A stretch of 64,000 nucleotides of DNA, from the NCBI RefSeq assembly GCF_000314005.1, contig NZ_JH980292.1:3322121-3386120 (forward strand), read 5' to 3'. The notes beneath the pieces were generated by a model. That model had not been told where the DNA came from and did no database searches. It was given only the letters and a program-made list of their open reading frames with translations. Of this stretch, positions 7,211 through 15,160 are shown one piece after another. Origin of the DNA: Spirulina subsalsa PCC 9445. GTDB taxonomy: Bacteria; Cyanobacteriota; Cyanobacteriia; Cyanobacteriales; Spirulinaceae. The first letter of the stretch is position 1. Every line of letters begins with the position of its first letter. Position numbers and translations under genes: made by a program.

Positions 7211-9295
7211 TCACCCGGCCGCTAGGAGGCCGCTATGACGCAATAGGGGTTCTGTGTTGGGTTCACGACCTCGGAAGGCTTTAAATACTTCCATGGGGTG
7301 TAAACTGCCGCCTAGGGCTAATACGGTGTCACGGAAACGCTGTCCGGTGGTAATAACGGCTTCTTCGTTGTCGAGTCCGGCTTCTTCAAAGGCAGCAAAG
7401 GCATCAGCGCTCAAGACTTCAGCCCATTTATAACTGTAGTAGCCGGCGGCATAGCCTCCGGCGAAGATATGACCGAAACTACAGAGGAAGGAGTCCTCGG
7501 GGAGGGGGGGGAGGATGGTGGTGGTTTGGGCGAGGCGATCGCGCACTTGACTAGGAGTTTCCTCGCCTTGGGGTTGATAGCGGTGATGTAACTCAATATC
7601 CAACAAACTAAAATGCACCTGGCGCAACATGGCGGAACCACTCATATAGTTGCGGGCTGCCCGTAACTTCTGATAATAATGCTCCGGCAAAACCTCCCCC
7701 GTTTCGTAGTGTTTCGCCATCCCTAACAAGGTTTTGCGGTCATAACACCAATTTTCCATAAACTGACTGGGTAACTCCACCGCATCCCATTCCACATTGT
7801 TAATCCCGGAAGCCCCCACATAGTCCACCGTGGTTAACATATGCTGTAAACCATGCCCAAACTCATGGAACAGGGTTTCTACCTCCTCAAAGGTCATTAG
7901 ACTGGGTTTCCCATCCACCGGGGGCGACTGATTACAGATTAAATAGGCTACAGGTAAACGGGTGATGGTTTTCCCTTCTGTGGTCATTTTTGCCCGTCCG
8001 ATGCAGTCATTCATCCAAGCGCCGCCGCGCTTTTGGGCTGGGCGACTGTAGGGATCGAGGTAGAAATAGGCGATCGCCTCCCCCCCCTGATCTTGAATCT
8101 CAAAATACCGGACATCCTCATGCCACACCGGAGCCCGACCATCAGCCGCCACAATCTTAACCCCAAAAATCCGCCGCGCTAACCCAAATAACCCTTCCAA
8201 CACTTGGGGTAACGGGAAATAAGGCCGCAACTCCTCCGCATTAAACGCAAACTTCGCCTCGCGCTGACGTTCCGCCCAAAACGATACATCCCAATGCCTT
8301 AAATCCGGTCGTCCCGCAAAACCCTTCAGTTCCTCAAACTCCCGTTTAGCCGCCTCATAACTCGCACCCCGCAACTCCTCCAGTAATGTCTCCACCGCTT
8401 CCACAGTAGGAGCCATCTTGCGCGCTAAACTCATCTCCCCATAGCTCTTATAGCCCAAAATCTCCGCTTCTTCTTGCCGTAAGGTCAAAATCCGGTCAAT
8501 CAAGGGGTTATTATCCCATTCCCCCTCCGCCGCCCGACGAATATAAGCCCGATAGACCTTTGCCCGTAAATCCTCCCGGCGGCTATGCTGCATAAAAGGG
8601 TAATAACTGGGAAAATCCAACGTCACCACCCAAGGCCCCGTTTCCGGTGTCGCCCCCTCTTCCCCCGCCGTGCGTGCCGTTTGTGCCGCCAAACCTAACC
8701 AACTCGGAGGCAATCCTTCCACCTCTTCGGGTGTCGTCAGTTTCAACTGAAAGGCCTTCGTAGCATCTAGGACATGATTAGAAAACTTAGTCGAAAGTTC
8801 GGCCATTTCCAACTGAATGGCATTGAACCGTTCTTTCGTTTCCCCCTGCAACCCCACACCAGAAAGCTCTGCGTCGCGGATAGCCGCCTCAATAATACGT
8901 TTCTGGGCAGGTTCAAGGCTGTTATACCCTTCCGAGGCCGCTAACGCCTTAAAGGCCTCATAAATAGGCTGACTTTGCGCCATTTCACTACTAAATTTAA
9001 CCAGTTCCGGCTCCACCTGTTCGTAGGCTTGGCGCAATTCTGGGCTATTCTTCACACTCATTAAATGGCCAATCACCCCCCAAGTCCAACCTAAACGTTC
9101 TTGAAGTTCTGTTAGTGGTACAACGAGGCTTTCCCAGGTGGGGGTTAGGCTAGTTTCAAGCGCCTGTAGTCTTCCCCGCAAGTCTTTGAGGAGTTCCGTC
9201 ACGGCGGGGATCACATGATCTGGGGTAATTTCGGGGAAAGGGGGTAATCCGTAACCAATCAGTAAAGGATTTTGAGTCACTGTTGCTTCTACCAT
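7211..9295 (-). CDS. prlC: M3 family oligopeptidase (oligopeptidase A type)
   Basis: A 694-residue zinc metallopeptidase of family M3A. The thermolysin-like site FHEFGHGLQHML (HEFGH at about 477-481) provides two His zinc ligands and the catalytic Glu; the third ligand is the Glu in the NNVEWDAVELPSQF helix about 25-30 residues later, as usual in this family. The protein is cytoplasmic, has no signal peptide, and by family knowledge degrades short peptides, including cleaved signal peptides. Length is normal for the family (about 680-700). The ATG at 9293-9295 starts MVEATVTQNPLL. It is monocistronic and converges on copy A of the composite repeat only 4 bp beyond its stop. Confidence 0.93.
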   Translation of the reverse strand: MVEATVTQNPLLIGYGLPPFPEITPDHVIPAVTELLKDLRGRLQALETSLTPTWESLVVPLTELQERLGWTWGVIGHLMSVKNSPELRQAYEQVEPELVKFSSEMAQSQPIYEAFKALAASEGYNSLEPAQKRIIEAAIRDAELSGVGLQGETKERFNAIQLEMAELSTKFSNHVLDATKAFQLKLTTPEEVEGLPPSWLGLAAQTARTAGEEGATPETGPWVVTLDFPSYYPFMQHSRREDLRAKVYRAYIRRAAEGEWDNNPLIDRILTLRQEEAEILGYKSYGEMSLARKMAPTVEAVETLLEELRGASYEAAKREFEELKGFAGRPDLRHWDVSFWAERQREAKFAFNAEELRPYFPLPQVLEGLFGLARRIFGVKIVAADGRAPVWHEDVRYFEIQDQGGEAIAYFYLDPYSRPAQKRGGAWMNDCIGRAKMTTEGKTITRLPVAYLICNQSPPVDGKPSLMTFEEVETLFHEFGHGLQHMLTTVDYVGASGINNVEWDAVELPSQFMENWCYDRKTLLGMAKHYETGEVLPEHYYQKLRAARNYMSGSAMLRQVHFSLLDIELHHRYQPQGEETPSQVRDRLAQTTTILPPLPEDSFLCSFGHIFAGGYAAGYYSYKWAEVLSADAFAAFEEAGLDNEEAVITTGQRFRDTVLALGGSLHPMEVFKAFRGREPNTEPLLRHSGLLAAG

Positions 9296-9364
9296 GTTGT
9301 CTGTATTGAAATATGGGGTTCTATCAAGGGGATATTTTAACTCAAGGGGGACTTCCTTCCGGTT

Positions 9365-9631
9365 CTAACACATTCTCTTGAGTTCAGCCTGAAACAAGCT
9401 GTAATTTTGTTGATTTTCTTCCCACTGACAGAGCAAAATATAAAGTTGAGTCTGTCTAAAATAGGCGACTTCATAGGCAAGGCGTAAACTGCGCTCTAGA
9501 CAGTTTGGTTCAACATCTGAGGCTTTTGTTGAACCTAGAGCTTTCCGAAAGCTGAGGGAGAGAATAGCCACTAAATCATGACCACAACACACTTGCCAAG
9601 GATAAGGAATTCTCTCATGATTGAATTCCTT
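9365..9631 (-). pseudogene. C-terminal remnant of a DUF4435-type gene
   Basis: The frame is open from 9631 to the stop at 9365 but has no ATG; the earliest start is a GTG at 9592. The encoded segment HERIPYPWQVCCGHDLVAIL followed by LSFRKALG and LERSLRLAYEVAYFRQTQLY looks like the last 80-85 residues of a DUF4435 (TOPRIM-like) protein of about 300 residues. It begins within the last codons of the upstream ATPase gene, exactly where the start region of a partner gene would be expected. I infer that an internal deletion removed the first about 200 codons of the partner and fused the remnant to the ATPase 3' end. The family recognition is from memory and should be treated as probable. Confidence 0.55.
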
Positions 9632-10976
9632 TTAATTCTACGGTTAAATCCCAATGATTTTGAATCAGATCGGGGGAATGGGTCGCCATCAAAATATCTA
9701 AGTTAGCCAGTTTAGTAATTTCTTGCAAGTCGCCTAAAAATTGTGCTTGCCAACCCACATGAAGGGACAATTCAGGTTCATCAATTAAAACAAGAGAATT
9801 CGGTTCAACTTTAAATAACAATTCATAGAGCATCACTAATTCATGTTGTTCTCCAGAGGAGAGGTCTGTAGGAGCAATGATGTCCGACTCAGAAGCCGTA
9901 AGATTTGCAACTCTTTTAAAGACAAATCCTTTTTGTTTATTAAATCTCATTTCTTTATAAGAGTAAGCAAATTTTTGATTAATAATCTTTTGCAATAGTT
10001 CAATTTTTGTGGCAACATCTCTCAAGACATCAAGCTTTTGTTCCACGTCATTGACATAAACAGATAGAATGTTTTTTGTATTTTAATCCATCGTTGGGGG
10101 CTGAATTTGTAGATTGGCGTTTTCATCGTTTTCTAATAGACCAATATCAATTAAACGAGTGTGTTTTTTTTCTAAATCCTCCAGTTTTTGCCGCAGTTGC
10201 TCGTCCGTTAGTTTTGGGCAAGGTTGTTGTTGGACTAATCGAACGGGAAAGGTTCGATCGAGTGATTGAGAGATGGTGCCGTATAGGGCAAGTTTGGATT
10301 GAATGAGCTTGGCTGTTTCTTCGGAGTAGGCAGAAACAGTGTGTAACATTGAGGGAATTCTAGGATAAACCCTTGAGGAAGGACTAAAACTGAAGTTTAG
10401 CAGTCGCTGAGACTCAATCAAGCGGATATGAATTTCCTGTTTTAAGTCTTTAAACCATTGAGGTTCTAAATGGGATTGAGTCTGAATGCTGAAGGGTAAA
10501 ATATCTTCAAATCGCTCAATTAGTTCTCGTAAGGACAGGGTTTCACCTGTGGGCAAATAAAGCCATTCGCTAGGGGCTATTCGTTCCAATCCGGGAATGA
10601 TATCATCCAGAGCGCTGATGGGAAAATTAAGTTCTGGTGGTTCTTGGCTGTGCTTGAGGTCATGGGTCTGTTTTTTTGAGTTTTTGCTATAAAAATCAAG
10701 GCTGATTTTTCCTTTGTGTTCTTTGGTTTTACCGTGAGATGTTTTGACGACTTCAAGCCTAGTATGATTGTCAAATTCAATCTTAAGTCGGTTAAAGGGA
10801 ATACTCCGCAATCTAGAATATTGAGCGTTAAATAAACCGTTGAGCATTCGGAGAATTGCTGTTTTACCGAAGCCGTTGGGTCCGTGAATGATGGTGATTC
10901 GCTCGTCGGTATTTAACGGAATCTGATGTTGGAAAATGCCAAATAGTCCATCAACGGATATGGTTTTAATTTTCAT
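9615..10976 (-). pseudogene. AAA/ABC-type ATPase (PARIS AriA-like), split by an in-frame stop codon
   Basis: Residues 1-298 carry the Walker A GPNGFGKTAILRML (about 32-45). An in-frame TAA at 10083-10085 ends this part (QPPTMD stop). The same frame continues as NTKNILSVYVNDVEQKLDVL and holds the ABC signature LSSGEQHELV, Walker B SLVLIDEPELSLH and the H-loop region ATHSPDLI. No frame change is needed, so a single nonsense substitution explains the split; without it the protein would have 453 residues, normal for an AAA_15/AAA_21 ATPase. A GTG at 10044-10046 could restart the second half. Followed by a deleted DUF4435 partner, the locus looks like a decaying two-gene antiphage module of the AriA-AriB (PARIS) kind. 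That name is inference. Confidence 0.75.
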
Positions 10977-11281
10977 GAGTATTGAGGCTTAAAATTTGTG
11001 GTTTAGCGAGTTTTTTTAGAGATAATAATTCCCCTAAATCCCCCTTTCAAAGGGAGATTTTCGGATGTATTTCTTTTTAGTTTACCTCAGAGAGGAGAAT
11101 CCCTCTAAAGCCCCCTTTGCAAGTAGGGTGTTTTCAAAGTCCAAACAAAAAAGGAAAAATTTGGTTTAAATTTGGAGAATGAAAACGCTTTGGATAGAAT
11201 GTAGGGGTTTATTGAATAAACCCTATTAAGTGGACTCGATGAGCCAAGAATTTCCGCGTTTTTAGGGCAGGGGGTGGGGTG
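10977..11281. other. intergenic region with degenerate CCCCCTTT-type repeats
   Basis: No gene is visible. Two degenerate copies of a dispersed cyanobacterial repeat occur: CCCCTAAATCCCCCTTTCAA (around 11033-11052) and CCCTCTAAAGCCCCCTTTGC (around 11101-11120). A cleaner copy of the same kind forms the end of the SulP gene near 39858-39885. The rest is AT-rich and unremarkable. Confidence 0.6.
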
Positions 11282-13702
11282 TCAATGGTCTTCAAAAATC
11301 CCCGCTCTTAAAGGAATGGTGATCATAAAATCCGTCCCCTTCCCTAACTCTGACGTACATTCTAACTTGCCATGATGTTGTTCAACAATGATTTTATAAC
11401 TGGTTGATAAGCCTAGACCTGTACCAGCACCGACGGGTTTTGTAGTATAAAAAGGGTCAAAAATACGAGATAAAGCTTCCGGAGAAATGCCTATCCCATT
11501 ATCATGAATGGTGATTTGAACCCAGCGACGGTATTTTAACTCTGTCTTAATTTCTAAAATGCTGGGATGTTTCACTAGCTCAGGAAAATGACGGTTTTTA
11601 TCTCGTTCATTCAACGCGTCAATAGCATTAGATAGTAAATTCATAAACACTTGATTTAATTGCCCTACATAACATTGTACTGGGGGAATAAAACCATAAT
11701 TTTTGATCACTTGAATGACTGTATTTCCCTCGGTCCCATTTAAACGACTGTTGAGGATCATCAAGGTACTATCTAAGTTTTGATGAAGATCAACCTCCTT
11801 CATTTCGGCTTCGTCTAACCGGGAAAATGTGCGTAAAGATTTTACAATTTCTTGAATGCGGTCTGCGCCCATTTGCATAGACTGATAAAGCCGGGGTAAA
11901 TCTTCAACAAGAAACTCTAGATCAATTTCGTTTATCCAATCTAGAACTTGAGGAGGGGTAACGGGGCAGTATTGACGATAACGTTCGATCAGAACCAGTA
12001 AATCATTGGTGTATTCTTGGGCATGAATCACATTGCCATAAATGAAACTAACGGGATTATTAATTTCGTGGGCAATCCCTGCAACTAATTGCCCTAAACT
12101 GGACATTTTTTCCGCTTGAATTAATTGGGATTGAGCCTGTTGGAGTTGTTTTAAGGCCACTTCGAGGGCTTCACTTTTAGCGGTGGCCAGGCGAGCGGAT
12201 TCTGTGGCTTGGGTGTAGAGATCCGCTTGATTAATCGCGATCGCCATTTGATTAACAATTTCCTGACTTAACTCCAAATCCCTGTCACTCCAAGGTGTTG
12301 GGGCTTCCCGTAACAGCACTAAAGCCCCCAATTTCCGGCTATGAGTTGGGACAGCTAAGAGTAATACACCATCATAGCCCAGTCGAGAAAAATAGGCTTT
12401 AACTTGGGGATCACTCCACTCCACAGTACAATCAAGTTGTAAATTGATCCCCCTCAATAGCGATTCTGTAAAACAGTTTTCTCCCTCATCCCAATGTTGC
12501 CCCAAAAAGCTGGGATCTTCGTCCTGTTTCGCCTCTTGCACCACTTCCCAATAAGAAGCGAGACTCGTCGCGCCACCCTTAAGCAATTCTCCGCTAGAAT
12601 GGCGCTGTTTTCGGTGCTTGCGGCGCTGGACTTCCCCCCGAAACCAGAGAAAACAACATCGATCGGCCTTTAAATAACGCTGAAGTTCTTGGACCGTAGT
12701 CTGAATAACCGTTTCACTATCGAGGGAATTACGAATCAACATCGAGATATGATGCTGCATAGATTCCCACTCCGCAAACTCTCTTAAAATCGCCTCAGAC
12801 CGTTTTAAGGCTTCTTCTGCCTCTTTGCGTCGGGTAATATCTAAAAAAATCCCATCCCAGACTAAGGATAAATCCGCTTGAATTTCTAAACTCGCTTCGG
12901 CTTGTAACCATTTCACCTGACCCGAGGGGGTAATGATACGATATTCATGATGCCAAGGGGTCTGTTGAGCCGCCGCCAGTTGGGTAGAATAGAGAAACTC
13001 ATCGATATCTTGAGGATGAATTAAAGACCACATTTTTTCAGGATCTTGGATAATCATTGCTGGGGTGAGTTCCAGTAAATCCAGTGCATTGCGGCTAATA
13101 TAAGTGAAAAATCCTGTGGGATTATCGGCGGATTTTTGATATTGGTAGGTGACACCCGGTAAATGATCGGCGAGGCGTTTAAAGCGGGCTTGGGATTCTT
13201 GGAGGGCGATTTCTGTAGTTTTGCGATCGCTAATATCAATCGCCGTGCCAATAATCCGGTAAAATGCCCCCGTCTCATCCCGAAGCGGTGTTAACGTCGT
13301 TAAAGTATAAATTCGTCGCCCTGAAAAATCCCGATACTCTTCATAACGGATACTATCTCCAACCAGTAAACACCGATCATAATTCGCTGTAATCTCCGCC
13401 GCCTCCTCCGGGCTAAACAACTCACAAGGCGTTTTTCCCTCCACCTCCTCCGAAGCATAACCCGTGAAGCGACTCGATACCCCATTCCAGCCCAAAAACT
13501 CGTAACGATAAGGAGATCCCCCCCTTGTTTTCTCCTCTTTCGTCTTCAGCGTAACCCCTACTACAAAAATGGCTTGATCTACTCCCTCATAGATCAAACG
13601 TAAAAATTTCTCCTGCGCTTGTAACGTTTCTTCAACCAAGCCAATCCGATTGTTTATTCTACACTCTACAGAAACCACGTCTTGATCCTCCCCAGCCTTC
13701 AT
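11282..13702 (-). CDS. PAS-PAS-GAF sensor histidine kinase
   Basis: An 806-residue soluble histidine kinase. Order of parts: two PAS/PAC sensor domains (about 30-160 and 168-295; the PAC ends are marked by the IGTAIDISDRK and WDGIFLDITRRKEAEEAL segments), a GAF domain (about 320-500, containing LKADRCCFLWFRGE), a short coiled coil (LKQLQQAQSQLIQAEKM), a HisKA-like dimerisation domain with phospho-acceptor His near residue 545 in GIAHEINNPVSF, and a HATPase_c domain with the N box (VFMNLLSNAIDAL), DNGIGI and GTGLGLS. It has no receiver domain and no membrane segment. The AHEINNPVSF type pairs with response regulators through phosphotransfer; the partner is unknown. It is divergent from the chemotaxis cluster across a 754-bp gap, so a link to that pathway is only suggested by position. 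Confidence 0.93.
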   Translation of the reverse strand: MKAGEDQDVVSVECRINNRIGLVEETLQAQEKFLRLIYEGVDQAIFVVGVTLKTKEEKTRGGSPYRYEFLGWNGVSSRFTGYASEEVEGKTPCELFSPEEAAEITANYDRCLLVGDSIRYEEYRDFSGRRIYTLTTLTPLRDETGAFYRIIGTAIDISDRKTTEIALQESQARFKRLADHLPGVTYQYQKSADNPTGFFTYISRNALDLLELTPAMIIQDPEKMWSLIHPQDIDEFLYSTQLAAAQQTPWHHEYRIITPSGQVKWLQAEASLEIQADLSLVWDGIFLDITRRKEAEEALKRSEAILREFAEWESMQHHISMLIRNSLDSETVIQTTVQELQRYLKADRCCFLWFRGEVQRRKHRKQRHSSGELLKGGATSLASYWEVVQEAKQDEDPSFLGQHWDEGENCFTESLLRGINLQLDCTVEWSDPQVKAYFSRLGYDGVLLLAVPTHSRKLGALVLLREAPTPWSDRDLELSQEIVNQMAIAINQADLYTQATESARLATAKSEALEVALKQLQQAQSQLIQAEKMSSLGQLVAGIAHEINNPVSFIYGNVIHAQEYTNDLLVLIERYRQYCPVTPPQVLDWINEIDLEFLVEDLPRLYQSMQMGADRIQEIVKSLRTFSRLDEAEMKEVDLHQNLDSTLMILNSRLNGTEGNTVIQVIKNYGFIPPVQCYVGQLNQVFMNLLSNAIDALNERDKNRHFPELVKHPSILEIKTELKYRRWVQITIHDNGIGISPEALSRIFDPFYTTKPVGAGTGLGLSTSYKIIVEQHHGKLECTSELGKGTDFMITIPLRAGIFEDH

Positions 13703-14456
13703 GATGTTGATTCACCCAGAAAAAAATGGCTAGCCTAGAACATGATCCCTCCTATTGTTTCCCTACCCATCAGCAACCTGTAAAATTTATAAACTTTTGT
13801 TGCTGTCAAATCTTCTGTTGATCCCACTTTCTGCCCTTGGTTAGCTCTGTGTTCAGATTCATTTTAGCATTTTGCCCTAGGCAGAATATCAGGAGAAACA
13901 AGAAGAAAAGTTTTATTGCGAAATATAAAATCTAGAGCAAAAATGCAACAAATCTTCAAAACTGTAGGGGAAAATACTGAAAATTGATTTCGTAATAGAT
14001 TGTTGCATTTTGTGAAAGACCGAATCCACTTTTGATAAAATACAGATGTCTTTGAACAATCTACAATCCTTCACTCGGATCAAAGTCCATCATGAACCTC
14101 CCTTGAACGGGAAGACAACGGACGAAGACTCTTGAGTTATGTTGAAGCCGGAGATACCGAGTGAATCCCTCTCGCAAATCCCACAAGAGAGATACAACAG
14201 GCTACACCATTCCCAATCCTCCCCCCAATAGGAGGTATTCATGAGTCATTCGTAAGCCATCCAGTATAGGGGTTGAACCGTTAAATTTAGACCAGTCATC
14301 TAAGTTGTATGAGTGGGATTGTGAGAAGGGAATTAAACAAGTTTGCCAGACCTTGAAATAATCTCCCGAGAAAAACTGGTATTTCCTTGTAAAGCCGTCT
14401 AGTTAGGCTTGTCTTGAACTAGCCCAAAAGACGGGATTTTTAACCCCAAATTTTCG
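13703..14456. other. 754-bp regulatory gap between the kinase and the chemotaxis cluster
   Basis: No gene above about 20 codons is credible here. Two things stand out. A 12-bp perfect inverted repeat lies at 13940-14011 (listed separately). A tiny frame ATG-AGT-CAT-TCG-TAA at 14241-14255 follows a strong AGGAGG at 14230-14235 with ideal spacing; it could be a leader peptide or only a ribosome stand-by site about 200 nt before cheY. The divergent promoters of the kinase and of the chemotaxis operon must lie here, but I cannot pick boxes with confidence. Confidence 0.6.
13940..14011. repeat. 12-bp perfect inverted repeat
   Basis: AAAATGCAACAA (13940-13951) is matched by TTGTTGCATTTT (14000-14011), with 48 bp between. 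This could be a pair of operator half-sites or a large stem-loop between the divergent kinase and cheY genes. Confidence 0.55.
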
Positions 14457-14846
14457 ATGAAACGTATCTTAGTAGTCGATGACTCAGCCACTATGCGAAA
14501 AATGGTAATTGCCTCTTTAAGAGACTTACCGGGCTTCACATTTAGTGAAGCAGCCAACGGTTTAGAAGCCATTGAGCAAATGCAGAACTCCCCCTTTGAT
14601 CTCATGGTTTTAGACCTCAATATGCCCGATATGCACGGTTTAGATGTGTTGCGATTTGTCCTCAGCCATCCCGATTATCAAGCTACCCCCATTGTTATCT
14701 TAACGACTAAGGGCGATCCAGAAAGTAAAAGTGAAGCCCTATCGGCTGGAGCATCTTGTTACTTAACGAAACCTTTTCAACCCAAATCTTTGGCTGAACA
14801 AATTCAAGAACTGGTTAACCTTAAATTAGGCTTCAATGTAAGCTAA
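14457..14846 (+). CDS. cheY: CheY-type response regulator
   Basis: A 129-residue stand-alone receiver domain. The acidic pocket is Asp8-Asp9, the phosphorylation site is Asp53 in MVLDLNMPDMHG, Thr83/84 follows beta-4 (ILTTKGDP) and Lys105 (YLTKPF) completes the active site. No output domain is present, so the phosphorylated form presumably acts by protein contact, on type IV pilus or gliding machinery in a cyanobacterium (inference). It is the first gene of the chemotaxis cluster; cheA, its likely phosphodonor, begins 314 bp downstream. The start ATG at 14457 directly gives the canonical MKRILVVDDSATMR N-terminus. Confidence 0.9.
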   Translation: MKRILVVDDSATMRKMVIASLRDLPGFTFSEAANGLEAIEQMQNSPFDLMVLDLNMPDMHGLDVLRFVLSHPDYQATPIVILTTKGDPESKSEALSAGASCYLTKPFQPKSLAEQIQELVNLKLGFNVS

Positions 14847-15160
14847 AATTTAGGCAAAAAATACCTAAAAGTAGGAAGATTATCTTAGAGATTTATGATC
14901 TAAAATAAAAGTTAAACAGATCATTTTTTGCCCTGAACTCAACTTTTATTATTAGACCGATAAGCCCAACAAAATTAAACATTGCCAAAATTAAACCTTA
15001 GAGGTGAGATGGATTAGAGGTAAACAGACAATCTCCTAATTTTGACGGAGAAAAATTTTCCCTAGCCCCTGCTACTTCTAATCTATTCAATTCGGCGCAA
15101 TCGTAATGTTTTTTTAAAAAAGCTTGTCAAAATCTCGTACTCGTGCAGGGAGTTAAAATA
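14847..15160. other. intergenic region between cheY and cheA
   Basis: AT-rich, no open frame of note. TTTTTTTAAAAAAGC near 15110-15124 is palindromic and lies about 40 bp before cheA. A purine-rich AGGGAG at 15148-15153 is the likely ribosome-binding site of cheA. No clear terminator after cheY was found. Confidence 0.5.

Noticed and set aside
7039-7284. frames translating the short repeat arrays (RLPTPDSRLPTPDS type)
   Set aside because: Pure repeat translation; the same text appears at every array of the family.
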